Source: Burkholderiales bacterium RIFOXYD12_FULL_59_19 (lineage in GTDB: Bacteria > Pseudomonadota > Gammaproteobacteria > Burkholderiales > Burkholderiaceae_C). From it: 47,686 nucleotides of DNA. The stretch spans positions 1 through 47,686 of the forward strand of contig MESQ01000062.1 in the NCBI GenBank assembly GCA_001771065.1. Direction: 5' to 3'. Shown piece by piece: positions 26,061 to 37,740 of the stretch. Both the position numbers and the translations under genes were made by a program. The first letter of the stretch is position 1, and every line of letters starts with the position of its first letter. Below the pieces are notes generated by a model that did not search any database, was not told the DNA's origin, and worked only from the letters and a program-made list of their open reading frames with translations.

Positions 26061-27923
26061 ATGTGTGGCATTGTCGGCGCCGTAGCCAATCACAACATCG
26101 TTCCCGTGCTGGTGCAGGGCTTGGCCAGGCTGGAATACCGGGGTTATGACTCCTGTGGCGTGGCGGTGGTCGCCAATGGCCTGCAACGCGCACGCAGCAC
26201 CGCACGGGTGTCGGAGCTAATGGAACAAATCAACACCACCCAGCTGCAGGGGACCACCGGCATTGCCCACACCCGCTGGGCCACCCATGGCGCCCCCGCC
26301 GTGCACAACGCGCATCCGCACTTCAGCCACGGCCCCGGGCCTGATGCAGCCAGGCGACCCGGACGCATTGCATTGGTGCACAACGGCATCATTGAAAACC
26401 ACGACGAATTGCGCGCCGCCCTGCAGGCCAAGGGTTACATCTTTCAGAGCCAGACCGACACCGAGGTCATTGCCCATCTGGTGGACAGCCTGTACGAAGG
26501 CGACCTGTTTGAAGCCGTCAAAACGTCTTTGGCATCGCTGCAAGGCGCCTATGCCATTGCCGTGTTCTGCAAGGACGAGCCGCACCGCCTGATTGGCGCC
26601 CGTGCCGGCTCACCGCTGATCCTGGGTGTGGGTACCGACGCGCATTACCTGGCCAGTGACGCCATGGCCCTGGCCGGCGTGACCGACCAGATTGTTTACC
26701 TTGAAGAAGGTGACGTGGCCGACATCCAACTGGGCAAGTACTGGCTGGTGGACAAGGCCTTCAAAGCCCTGACCCCGGCCCAGCGCCCGGTCAAGACCGT
26801 GCATGCGCACAGTGGCGCGGCCGAACTGGGCCCCTACCGCCACTACATGCAAAAGGAAATTTTCGAGCAACCGCGCGCCATTGCCGACACGCTGGAAGGC
26901 GTTGACGGCATCGTGCCCGAACTGTTCGATGGCGCCAACACCAGCGCGGCAAGGGTGTTCAAGGACATCGACTCGGTGCTGATTCTGGCCTGCGGCACCA
27001 GCTACTACAGCGGCTGCACCGCCAAGTACTGGCTGGAAAGCATCGCCAAAATCCCGACCCAGGTCGAAGTGGCCAGCGAATACCGCTACCGCGACTCGGT
27101 GCCAAATGCGCGCACGCTCGTCGTCACCATCACCCAGTCGGGCGAAACCGCCGACACGCTGGCCGCGCTACGCCACGCCCAAAGCTTGGGGCAAACACAC
27201 ACGCTGACCATTTGCAACGTGGCCACCAGCGCCATGGTGCGCGAATGCGAACTGGCCTACATCACCCGCGCCGGGGTCGAAATTGGCGTGGCCTCCACCA
27301 AGGCCTTCACCGCCCAACTGGCAGGCTTGTTCTTATTGACGCTGGCGCTGGCGCAGTCGCGCGGTTTGCTCAGCGACGCAGAAGAAGCGCGCCACATCAA
27401 GGCCATGCGCCACCTGCCCGCCGCTTTGCAGGCCGTGCTGGCGCTGGAACCGCAAGTGATTGCCTGGGCGCAGGACTTTGCCGCCAAGGACAACGCGCTG
27501 TTCCTGGGCCGCGGCCTGCACTACCCCATTGCCCTTGAAGGCGCCTTGAAACTCAAAGAAATCAGCTACATCCACGCCGAGGCTTACCCGGCCGGCGAGC
27601 TCAAACACGGCCCGCTGGCGCTGGTCACCAGCGCCATGCCGGTGGTGACCGTGGCGCCCAACGACGCGCTACTGGAAAAACTCAAAAGCAACATGCACGA
27701 AGTACGCGCCCGCGGCGGTGTGCTCTATGTGCTGGCCGACGCCGACTCCCACATTGCCAGCGGCGAAGGCCTGCATGTGATCCGTATGCCCGAGCACTAC
27801 GGCGAACTTTCCCCCCTGCTGCATGTGGTGCCGCTGCAATTGCTGGCCTACCACACCGCCTGCGCGCGCGGGACCGATGTGGACAAACCGCGCAATTTGG
27901 CCAAGTCGGTGACGGTGGAGTAG
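26061..27923 (+). CDS. glmS: Glutamine--fructose-6-phosphate aminotransferase (isomerizing)
   Basis: GlmS makes glucosamine-6-phosphate from fructose-6-phosphate and glutamine, the first step to UDP-GlcNAc. The 620-residue protein begins MCGIVGAV, with Cys2 as the N-terminal glutaminase nucleophile, which fixes the start at ATG 26061 (AGGAG upstream). The class II glutamine amidotransferase domain (about 1-230) is followed by two SIS sugar-isomerase domains: [10 protein letters not shown] near 312 with [12 protein letters not shown] near 357, and [25 protein letters not shown] split near 485-508. It ends in the conserved LAKSVTVE tail. There is no glmS ribozyme signature upstream, as expected for a Gram-negative. 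A divergent eamA-lrp operon shares the promoter region. Confidence 0.97.
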   Translation: MCGIVGAVANHNIVPVLVQGLARLEYRGYDSCGVAVVANGLQRARSTARVSELMEQINTTQLQGTTGIAHTRWATHGAPAVHNAHPHFSHGPGPDAARRPGRIALVHNGIIENHDELRAALQAKGYIFQSQTDTEVIAHLVDSLYEGDLFEAVKTSLASLQGAYAIAVFCKDEPHRLIGARAGSPLILGVGTDAHYLASDAMALAGVTDQIVYLEEGDVADIQLGKYWLVDKAFKALTPAQRPVKTVHAHSGAAELGPYRHYMQKEIFEQPRAIADTLEGVDGIVPELFDGANTSAARVFKDIDSVLILACGTSYYSGCTAKYWLESIAKIPTQVEVASEYRYRDSVPNARTLVVTITQSGETADTLAALRHAQSLGQTHTLTICNVATSAMVRECELAYITRAGVEIGVASTKAFTAQLAGLFLLTLALAQSRGLLSDAEEARHIKAMRHLPAALQAVLALEPQVIAWAQDFAAKDNALFLGRGLHYPIALEGALKLKEISYIHAEAYPAGELKHGPLALVTSAMPVVTVAPNDALLEKLKSNMHEVRARGGVLYVLADADSHIASGEGLHVIRMPEHYGELSPLLHVVPLQLLAYHTACARGTDVDKPRNLAKSVTVE

Positions 27924-28237
27924 CCAGGCCCACTTGATTGTGACTGGAGCAAATAAAGTCTGTCGAGACAGAATAAAGTCCGTCGGGCAAACGTGTCGTG
28001 ACAGTATCGTGCGAGGTACACGCCCTACCGGCGACTTGCCCTTTTCGTCACCCTTTGATACGGCCCGCCTAAAAAAGATGCGGCTGCGCAGGGTGCCGGA
28101 ACTGCGCGGAGATGCGATCAAAGCCCTTTTGTGCGCAACCGCACAGATGAAGGCACACTGACTCACTAGGATTTAGCCCGGAGTCATCCACTGACTCGTT
28201 TGCAAAGCAATTCGCTCACCTTCAAAGGAAAACCATC
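27924..28237. other. Intergenic region with short palindromes between glmS and csbD
   Basis: No convincing gene is seen. Two direct copies of AATAAAGTC (27952-27960 and 27972-27980) are spaced by 20 bases; between them TCTGTC-GA-GACAGA (27959-27972) is a perfect 6-bp palindrome. Nearer csbD, GAGTCA-TCCAC-TGACTC (28181-28197) is a perfect 6-bp inverted repeat that could be an operator. A plus-strand open stretch to about 28161 ends in ALLCATAQMKAH, but has no recognised family. Confidence 0.45.
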
Positions 28238-28444
28238 ATGAACAAGAATCAAATCAAAGGCACTGTGAAAGACCTCACCGGCAAAGTCCAGGAGGAAGCC
28301 GGCAAGCTCGTTGGCAACAAAGAGCAGGAGGCCAAGGGCATCCACAAACAAGTCACTGGCAAAGCAGAAAAGCGGCTTGGAGATGCCAAGGAAATCGTCA
28401 AGGACGCCAAAGACGCTGTCAAGGATGCCGTTAAACATCGCTAA
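28238..28444 (+). CDS. CsbD family stress protein
   Basis: A 68-residue, very hydrophilic, Lys/Glu-rich protein of the CsbD family. The signature is MNKNQIKGTVKDLTGKVQEE at the start, followed by GKLVGNKEQEAKG and a predicted helical tail rich in KDAKDAVKDAV. CsbD proteins are abundant general-stress proteins of unknown mechanism; in Bacillus the gene is under sigma-B. AAAGGA lies 7 bases before the ATG. It precedes a run of peroxide-defence genes, so its induction by oxidative stress is a reasonable inference. A 17-bp inverted repeat sits 40 bases upstream. Confidence 0.92.
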   Translation: MNKNQIKGTVKDLTGKVQEEAGKLVGNKEQEAKGIHKQVTGKAEKRLGDAKEIVKDAKDAVKDAVKHR

Positions 28445-28527
28445 AAACTTGCTGGCGTCGGCAAGACCGCTTGACGTCGACGCCACTACCCGGGCGATAC
28501 AGGCGACACACGAACCGAAAGAAACCC

Positions 28528-29262
28528 ATGCTGAAATCACGCGAAGGTCAAAAAGTCCCGAATGTCACGTTCCCGGTCCGGGTCAATGGCGAGTGGCAAA
28601 AGGTCGACAGCGACGCCCTGTTCAAAGGCAAAACGGTGGTGCTGTTCGCACTGCCAGGTGCCTTCACGCCAACCTGCTCCAGCATGCACTTGCCGCGTTT
28701 CAACGAGCTGGCCGGTGTATTCAAGGCAAATGGCATCGACAGCCTGATTTGCCTGTCGGTCAATGACCCGTTTGTGATGGCAACATGGCAGACGGCGCAG
28801 CACGCCGAAAACATCGACTTCCTGCCCGATGGCAACGGTGAATTTACCGAAGGCATGGGCCTGTTGGTGGACAAGTCAAAGATCGGCCTGGGCAAGCGCA
28901 GCTGGCGCTATTCCATGCTGGTGAAAGATAGCCTGATCGAAAAGATGTTCATCGAGCCGCAGGAGCCGGGCGATCCTTTCAAGGTGTCGGATGCGGACAC
29001 CATGCTGCACTACATCAACCCCAAAGCCAGCCCCCCGCCGCGTGTCACTTTCTTCAGCCAACCTGGCTGCCCGCACTGCGCGCGTGCCCGCAAAATGCTC
29101 GTTGAGAAGGGGCTCCGTTTTGAAGAAATTGAGCTGGGCAGCCACGGCATCAGCTACAGCTCGCTGCAAGCCGTGAGCGGACGCAGCACCACGCCGCAGG
29201 TGTATGTCGATGGTCAACATGTTGGCGGCGCCGACGAGCTGGCCCTCTGGCTGTCCAAATAA
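28528..29262 (+). CDS. Peroxiredoxin-glutaredoxin fusion (hybrid Prx5/Grx peroxidase)
   Basis: The 244-residue protein fuses a Prx5-type peroxiredoxin (about 1-160) to a glutaredoxin (about 170-244), like the Haemophilus hybrid PrxV. It reduces peroxides using glutathione, with the glutaredoxin half recycling the peroxidatic cysteine. The peroxidatic Cys is in LPGAFTPTCSSMHLPRF near residue 49. The glutaredoxin active site CPHC is in FFSQPGCPHCARARKML near 181-184, and TTPQVYVDGQHVGGADEL is the Grx GSH-binding tail. ATG 28528 gives the standard Prx5 N-terminus. It lies between csbD and a disulfide reductase that may share the redox circuit, 27 bases downstream. Confidence 0.93.
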   Translation: MLKSREGQKVPNVTFPVRVNGEWQKVDSDALFKGKTVVLFALPGAFTPTCSSMHLPRFNELAGVFKANGIDSLICLSVNDPFVMATWQTAQHAENIDFLPDGNGEFTEGMGLLVDKSKIGLGKRSWRYSMLVKDSLIEKMFIEPQEPGDPFKVSDADTMLHYINPKASPPPRVTFFSQPGCPHCARARKMLVEKGLRFEEIELGSHGISYSSLQAVSGRSTTPQVYVDGQHVGGADELALWLSK

Positions 29263-29289
29263 GTTATCACCCCTCACAGCAAAACTGCC

Positions 29290-33070
<3,781 letters not shown>

Positions 33071-33080
33071 GCTTGTCAAC

Positions 33081-33107
33081 GGCAGCAGTCCGTTTCAGGC
33101 TGCTGCC
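33081..33107 (+). other. Hairpin downstream of katG
   Basis: GGCAGCAG pairs with CTGCTGCC across an 11-base loop, ten bases after the katG stop. No T-run follows, so a standard intrinsic terminator is not proven, but it is the only candidate for the end of the oxidative-stress transcript. Confidence 0.4.
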
Positions 33108-33175
33108 AGCTTCGCAAGGACGCAACCGGGTGTTCAGGGTCAAAAACGGCTTAGTCCATCCGGTTCAGGACAACC

Positions 33176-33406
33176 TCAGTGAGACATCCATTCGGTCATA
33201 CTGACGCAGCCGTCCTTGTGCACCGGTGAAAGCACCATTTCAAACATGGTGCGGCTGCCTTGCGGAATGTCTGCGACTGGCGAAGTCAGTTCGCGAAAGG
33301 ACTGCTTGCCGTCACTGAAAAAATTAAAGTCGATGACAGTGCGACGACCCGGAATCTGGTTTGAGTCGTTGTTGGGGTTTGAGGTGCAACGGAACGTAAA
33401 ACCGGG
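33176..33406 (-). pseudogene. Truncated C-terminal fragment of an unrecognised gene
   Basis: On the minus strand an open frame of 77 codons ends at a TGA (33178-33176) but has no start; it is cut off at a TAA within the left copy of the 40-bp inverted repeat. It reads GRRTVIDFNFFSDGKQSF and ends DGCVSMTEWMSH, with codon use like a real gene. I do not recognise the family. It looks like a gene whose N-terminal part was lost when the ada region or the repeat arrived. It could be a chance open frame. Confidence 0.35.
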
Positions 33407-33413
33407 TTAGGCC
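33374..33413 (+). repeat. Left copy of a 40-bp inverted repeat bracketing ada-alkA
   Basis: This 40-base sequence recurs in inverted orientation at 36004-36043 with 36 of 40 bases identical; the shared blocks include GGGGTTTGAGG and AAAACCGGGTTAGG. The four differences are scattered, so the copies are not recent duplicates. The remaining gap to ada (33414-33751) shows no gene I can support. Confidence 0.75.
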
Positions 33414-33751
33414 GAATGTCATCCCACAGTCGCCCCTTGCCGACTGCGGATGTGCTGCTATTCTTCGTCAGATGGATGACGCAATGGCCGCAGTTCGCCC
33501 TCAATGGTTGCACCATATTTCGGCCACCCAGCAGGCCAATTTCGAAAACGATATCCGACGTATCCGGAAAAACCGACTGAAACCACTGCCAATAATTTGC
33601 ATGTCGGTCATCGGCGACACGAGGAAACCGCACCCCGGATATATCCTTAAAACCGAATGATGCTGCAAAAATTCGAAAGCAAGACCCGGAGTGCCTGGAT
33701 TGTGTTCGGCGACTAGAGTACTGCCATACAACCATTGCAAAAGGCTCGACT

Positions 33752-34825
33752 ATGTCAAAACAGATAGAGAAACGCGCACACGCGGTGTTATCCGATCCTC
33801 GCTGGATCTCAGTCATGGCGCGTGACCCCAAGGCAGACGGGCAGTTCTATCATGCAGTCAAGACGACTGGGGTGTATTGTCGTCCGTCGTGCGGGTCCCG
33901 TACGCCTCGCCCCGAGAATGTCAGTTTTTTCCAGACAACGGTGGACGCTGAGAGAGCGGGTTTTCGTCCATGCAAGCGCTGCAAGCCAGACCAACGGTCA
34001 ATCGGCGATCAACACGCCGAAATGGTGACAAGTCTTTGTCGACAAATCGAGTCTGCGGAGTTGCCACCGAACCTGGAAATGTTGGCGCAGTCCGCCCGGA
34101 TGAGCACCTTCCATCTGCACCGGATTTTCAAGGCGGTCACGGGCGTGACCCCTAAAGCCTATGCGACTGCACATCGCGCCAAAAAGGTTCGCGAAGAATT
34201 GATCCGAGGCGGAAGTGTCACCGAAGCGATCTACGAGGCTGGCTATAACTCCAATGGTCGTTTTTATGAGGAATCAAATCGACTGTTGGGGATGACGCCA
34301 ACGAGTTTCCGGGCAGGCGGTGCCGATGCGGTCATCCGTTTCGCCGTGGGCGAATGCGCTCTGGGGGCAATCCTGGTTGCCGCAAGCGAACGTGGTGTCT
34401 GCGCTATCTTCATGGGGGATGATCCCGACGCCCTTGCACGCGACCTGCAAGACCGTTTTCCGAGAGCCGATATCATTGGCAACGATAGCGAGTTCGAGCA
34501 ACTGGTCGCCAAGGTGATCGGGTTTGTCGAAATGCCGAAATTAGGCCTCGACCTACCCCTCGATGTTCGGGGGACCGCCTTCCAGCAACGAGTCTGGCAG
34601 GCATTGCGCGAGATTCCCGCCGGATCAACCGTCAGTTACGCGGAAATCGCGCAACGTATTGGCGCTCCCAAAGCTGTTCGTGCAGTGGCTGGGGCCTGTG
34701 CGGCCAATGCGCTCGCAGTCGCCATTCCCTGTCATCGGGTAGTTCGCAGTGATGGAAGCTTGTCTGGTTATCGGTGGGGTGTGGAACGCAAACGGGCCTT
34801 GCTGGAACGGGAGGCAAAGGCATGA
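33752..34825 (+). CDS. ada: Bifunctional Ada: methylphosphotriester acceptor, AraC-type regulator and O6-methylguanine-DNA methyltransferase
   Basis: Ada repairs alkylated DNA by moving methyl groups onto its own cysteines and, when methylated, activates the adaptive response. The 357-residue protein has the N-terminal zinc-bound methyl acceptor domain with Cys43, Cys47, Cys74 and Cys77 (VYCRPSC and FRPCKRCKPD). An AraC-type helix-turn-helix pair follows (about 90-185), then the O6-methylguanine methyltransferase domain with the acceptor Cys in AIPCHRVVRSDG near residue 326. All parts are intact. ATG 33752 has only a weak AAGG upstream. It overlaps a 30-codon frame by 4 bases and precedes an alkA-type gene, the classic adaptive-response pair. 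The codons appear less GC-rich than in neighbouring genes. Confidence 0.95.
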   Translation: MSKQIEKRAHAVLSDPRWISVMARDPKADGQFYHAVKTTGVYCRPSCGSRTPRPENVSFFQTTVDAERAGFRPCKRCKPDQRSIGDQHAEMVTSLCRQIESAELPPNLEMLAQSARMSTFHLHRIFKAVTGVTPKAYATAHRAKKVREELIRGGSVTEAIYEAGYNSNGRFYEESNRLLGMTPTSFRAGGADAVIRFAVGECALGAILVAASERGVCAIFMGDDPDALARDLQDRFPRADIIGNDSEFEQLVAKVIGFVEMPKLGLDLPLDVRGTAFQQRVWQALREIPAGSTVSYAEIAQRIGAPKAVRAVAGACAANALAVAIPCHRVVRSDGSLSGYRWGVERKRALLEREAKA

Positions 34826-34914
34826 ACACACCGGGCAAACAACTGAGTTTCGCCCTGACCACCAGCCGCGACGCGGCCAATCGTATTGCCTCGCTCGGTT
34901 CGCGTCGTCCGTAA
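34822..34914 (+). CDS. Small open reading frame between ada and alkA (30 aa)
   Basis: An ATG overlaps the ada stop (ATGA) and has GGGAGGCAAAGG just upstream, opening a 30-codon frame that begins MNTPGKQLSFALTTSRDAAN and ends at TAA 15 bases before the alkA start. The strong ribosome site and overlap suggest it is translated, perhaps as a leader that couples ada to alkA. It may instead be the stub of a longer gene broken by deletion. No family is recognised. Confidence 0.35.
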   Translation: MNTPGKQLSFALTTSRDAANRIASLGSRRP

Positions 34915-34929
34915 AACCAGAGCTTCGTC

Positions 34930-35826
34930 ATGCAACTTTCTTGTTCCATTTCGCTACCTGCAGCCTTTCGCCCTGCTGACATCCTGGCCTTTCATCGGCG
35001 TGATCCACAAGAAATTTCAGAGCGAGTCGGCGATGCATCCCTGGATAAGGGTATGGTTTGGGGCCGTTCCCCAGCTTGCCTCTCCATTCGCTTCCAGAGA
35101 CGGAGGGCGTCGGCTACTTTGGTCATTGATAGCCATGTCATCGAGGACCGTCAGGTCGATTTCGAACGCATGGTCCGGCGCATGCTCGGCCTGGCGCAGG
35201 AGATCGAGGTATTTGAAGAGCAGTATCGTGGTCATCCCCAGCTAGGCCCATTGATCGCCCGGCAGCCTGGCTTGCGGGTCCCGGCCGCAGCGACACCGTT
35301 CGAGGCCCTGACCTGGGCAGTTACCGGCCAGCAAATCAGCGTGAGCGCCGCCGTATCCCTGCGTCGAAAATTGATTGAAGCGACGAATATTCATCACTCA
35401 GGTGGCCTGCTTTGTTACCCAGAAGCCCACCAGATTCTCGGATTGACCGAAGAGACGTTGCGGCAGAGCGGATTCTCGACGACTAAAACCAAGACCTTAC
35501 TGACGCTATCCTCTCTTGTTGCTAACGACAAGCTTCCCTTGGATGCCTGGGCGGAAACGATTCCGGTCGATATCATTCGGAGCCAGCTTGAAGCGGTTCG
35601 CGGCATCGGACCGTGGACGGTCAATTACGCATTACTACGCGGCTTTGGTTGGCTGGATGGCTCGCTACATGGCGATGCTGCAGTACGACGAGGACTCCAA
35701 ACGCTTCTCGAATCGCCAGAGAAAATCGGTGAAGAAAAAGCAAAAACATGGCTTGCGCAGTTCTCTCCATGGCGAGCATTGATCGGCGCTCACCTATGGG
35801 CCACGCAGTCGCCGAAGGCTTATTGA
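34930..35826 (+). CDS. alkA: DNA-3-methyladenine glycosylase II (AlkA-type HhH-GPD)
   Basis: AlkA-type enzymes excise 3-methyladenine and other alkylated bases from DNA, starting base excision repair. The 298-residue protein has an N-terminal AlkA-like domain (about 1-105), then a helix-hairpin-helix glycosylase core starting at TPFEALTWAVTGQQIS near 118-133. The hairpin is EAVRGIGPWTVNYALLRG near 222-239 and the catalytic aspartate is in LHGDAAVRRGL near residue 248. It lies 104 bases after ada with a small frame between, which supports joint induction by alkylation damage. Assigned to AlkA rather than to other HhH-GPD families by the N-terminal domain and the gene partner. Confidence 0.9.
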   Translation: MQLSCSISLPAAFRPADILAFHRRDPQEISERVGDASLDKGMVWGRSPACLSIRFQRRRASATLVIDSHVIEDRQVDFERMVRRMLGLAQEIEVFEEQYRGHPQLGPLIARQPGLRVPAAATPFEALTWAVTGQQISVSAAVSLRRKLIEATNIHHSGGLLCYPEAHQILGLTEETLRQSGFSTTKTKTLLTLSSLVANDKLPLDAWAETIPVDIIRSQLEAVRGIGPWTVNYALLRGFGWLDGSLHGDAAVRRGLQTLLESPEKIGEEKAKTWLAQFSPWRALIGAHLWATQSPKAY

Positions 35827-35946
35827 CACCCAATCACTACAGCCCCGCTGGCCGACTGATCAACTCCGACACCTGCCATTGAGTCTCTGACAGATCTACC
35901 GACCGCATTGGGTCGGGTCCGGAAGCTCACGAGTCGCAAGAACGAT

Positions 35947-35976
35947 CACTGGCACTGGCACTGGCACTGGCAATGG
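35947..35976 (+). repeat. Hexanucleotide tandem repeat downstream of alkA
   Basis: Four exact copies of CACTGG (35947-35970) are followed by CAATGG. No gene is supported in 35827-36003 around it; an open frame through the repeat gives a His-Trp run that is clearly not a real protein. Confidence 0.85.
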
Positions 35977-36003
35977 CAAGACGTCTACCAGATTGAGGAC
36001 AAT

Positions 36004-36043
36004 GACCTAACCCGGTTTTCCGTTCCATTGCGCCTCAAACCCC
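36004..36043 (-). repeat. Right copy of the 40-bp inverted repeat bracketing ada-alkA
   Basis: The reverse complement of this segment matches 33374-33413 at 36 of 40 positions. Together the copies enclose about 2.6 kb holding ada, the small frame and alkA. A minus-strand open frame of 62 codons (36195-36007) ends within it but shows no recognisable family. Confidence 0.75.
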
Positions 36044-36201
36044 TTGTTCAGCGTTCCCGAAACAAAGGCGCAGCAGCTCACGCTATTGACCGTGGAAATT
36101 TCCCGCTCAATCTGATAACTCACACTGACACCACGCCCTAATTCAAGCTGGTGTTTTTCCAGCTTGGGTGCCGACGTCGCCACGGGGCGAGGCACGTCAA
36201 C

Positions 36202-36237
36202 GGGTCAGCCGGCTCAGCCGGCTCAGCCGGCTCAGCC
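36202..36237 (+). repeat. 9-bp tandem repeat upstream of the usp gene end
   Basis: Three exact copies of GGCTCAGCC (36211-36237) follow a near copy (GGGTCAGCC). The rest of 36044-36343 shows no gene I can support. Confidence 0.85.
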
Positions 36238-36343
36238 AGCAATCGTCATGACGCGCAAGGCGACGCAGCCCCATTCTTTAACCCAAGAGGAAAGCAAAAG
36301 TTTCATGGTCTTCCCGCTCAACGACTTGCCAGGGCCGCCGGAC

Positions 36344-36772
36344 TCACTTCACCAGCAGCACAGGCACCGTGGACAGCTTGACCACCTTGGTAGCGACCGA
36401 GCCCATGAGCAGGCCAGCAACACTGCCCAAGCCACGGGCGCCCATGACAATCAGGCTGCAGGTTTTGTCAGTGGCAAATTCAACCAGGGTCGGCGCTGTC
36501 TCACCCATCATGATGTGGGACGAGTAGGCCAGCCCGGCTGCGTCGAGCTTTTGCCGGGCTTGCGCCAGCGCGGCGTCGCCGGCTTCGCGGTGGAAATCTG
36601 TAACGACTTTTTCGTCAATGAAGCGGGTGATGTCGCTTGACAGCGGTGCCTGCACATTGACCAGAAACAGTTGCGGCAGGATCACCCGGCTGGCGGCCTC
36701 GGTGATGACGTAGTCAACGACTTTGAGCGACGGCGCCGAGCCGTCGATGGCAATCAGCCAGGAAGTGTTCAT
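36344..36772 (-). CDS. Universal stress protein UspA family
   Basis: A 142-residue single-domain Usp protein with the alpha/beta nucleotide-binding fold: MNTSWLIAIDGSAPSLKVVD at the start and the ATP-binding motif G-x2-G-x9-G-S in MGARGLGSVAGLLMGSVA near 109-126, so an ATP-binding type. Such proteins help survival under stress by unknown means. The gene lies about 11 bases downstream of a TerC-family gene on the same strand, so they form an operon. Confidence 0.93.
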   Translation of the reverse strand: MNTSWLIAIDGSAPSLKVVDYVITEAASRVILPQLFLVNVQAPLSSDITRFIDEKVVTDFHREAGDAALAQARQKLDAAGLAYSSHIMMGETAPTLVEFATDKTCSLIVMGARGLGSVAGLLMGSVATKVVKLSTVPVLLVK

Positions 36773-36783
36773 TGCAGTGCTCC

Positions 36784-37512
36784 TCAGGGTTTTGGGTTGA
36801 CGGACTTGGCAGACAGTTCCAGTGCCTTGACGGGTTTACGCCGACTGCCCAGCCATTTGCCCACCAGCACCACCAGCAGCGCCCCGGTGATTGAGAAAAC
36901 GTAATTGGCGTACGCCATGCTGGCCGCCACCGAGGGCGGCATGGCCGGATCAGTCAACAGCATGCCACCAGCGATCCAGCCCAGCAGCGCAGCACCCAAC
37001 GTGATCACCACCGGGAAGCGGTCCATCAGGGTCAGCACCAGCTTGCTGCCCCAGACCACGATCGGGATGGACACCAAAATACCAAAGGTCACCAGCACCA
37101 TGGAGCCGTGCGAGGCTCCGGCCACGGCAATCACGTTGTCCAGACTCATCACGGCGTCGGCCACCACAATGGTCTTGATGGCGGCCATCAGTGTGGTGCC
37201 GCCGTCAATATGGCTGCCATGCGCGTCATCGTGCTCGGGCAGCAGCAGCTTGACACCGATCCACAGCAACAACAAGGCGCCGACGATCTTGAGATATGGC
37301 AGGGCCAGCAGTTGCAGGGCAAAGAAGATCATCACCACACGCAAGCCGATGGCACCGACCACGCCCCAGAAGATGCCCTTCTTGCGTTGTTCAAGCGGCA
37401 GCTTGCGACAGGCCAGGGCAATCACCACGGCGTTGTCGCCACCGAGCATGATGTCGATGGCAATGATCTGGAGCACGGCGATCCAGAACAGGGAGGAACT
37501 GATGTCAGGCAT
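36784..37512 (-). CDS. TerC family integral membrane protein (YjbE-like)
   Basis: The 242-residue inner-membrane protein has seven hydrophobic helices and the paired TerC motifs IDIMLGGDNAVVIALACRKL near residues 19-38 and ADAVMSLDNVIAVAGASHG near 118-136. Each supplies an acidic/Asn pair likely to bind a metal. The family includes manganese exporters and tellurite-resistance proteins. ATG 37512 begins MPDISSSLFW. It is followed after 11 bases by a universal stress gene. Members are often preceded by a yybP-ykoY manganese riboswitch; I looked for it in the 228-base upstream region and did not find its conserved sequence. Confidence 0.9.
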   Translation of the reverse strand: MPDISSSLFWIAVLQIIAIDIMLGGDNAVVIALACRKLPLEQRKKGIFWGVVGAIGLRVVMIFFALQLLALPYLKIVGALLLLWIGVKLLLPEHDDAHGSHIDGGTTLMAAIKTIVVADAVMSLDNVIAVAGASHGSMVLVTFGILVSIPIVVWGSKLVLTLMDRFPVVITLGAALLGWIAGGMLLTDPAMPPSVAASMAYANYVFSITGALLVVLVGKWLGSRRKPVKALELSAKSVNPKP

Positions 37513-37740
37513 GGGGAAAGGCGTTGATCAAAAAAGCTGATGGTACCCAACTTTCACAAGCACCCGGATTTTCCCCCTGCCTCCGTTGCAGCGTTTTTTG
37601 TAATGCCCTGTAGCACAGCGCCGTCGGTGGTCTGGCACACAGACCGAGCGCCATGAGAATAGTACGCTACGCCAGCCCAAATACAGACACCATGCACAGC
37701 ACATCTTCCCTGCCAACTCACAACGCCTTGAGCAACAGGC

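Noticed and set aside
35947..35976. Sigma-54 promoter (TGGCAC-like)
   Set aside because: TGGCAC occurs only as part of the hexanucleotide repeat; no properly spaced TTGC element or downstream gene on that strand.
33374..36043. Integron attC sites at the repeat ends (GTTAGGC and ACCTAAC fit the 7-base core pattern)
   Set aside because: The opposite-side core sites and the bulged hairpin expected of attC were not found around either copy, and no integrase is visible; the match covers only seven bases.
35908..36141. Open frame with a His-Trp run downstream of alkA
   Set aside because: Produced by the CACTGG tandem repeat; no start context or family.
37513..37740. yybP-ykoY manganese riboswitch upstream of terC
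   Set aside because: The conserved GGGGAGUA-type start and internal loop sequences are absent; only a GGTCTG/CAGACC hairpin (37629-37645) is seen.
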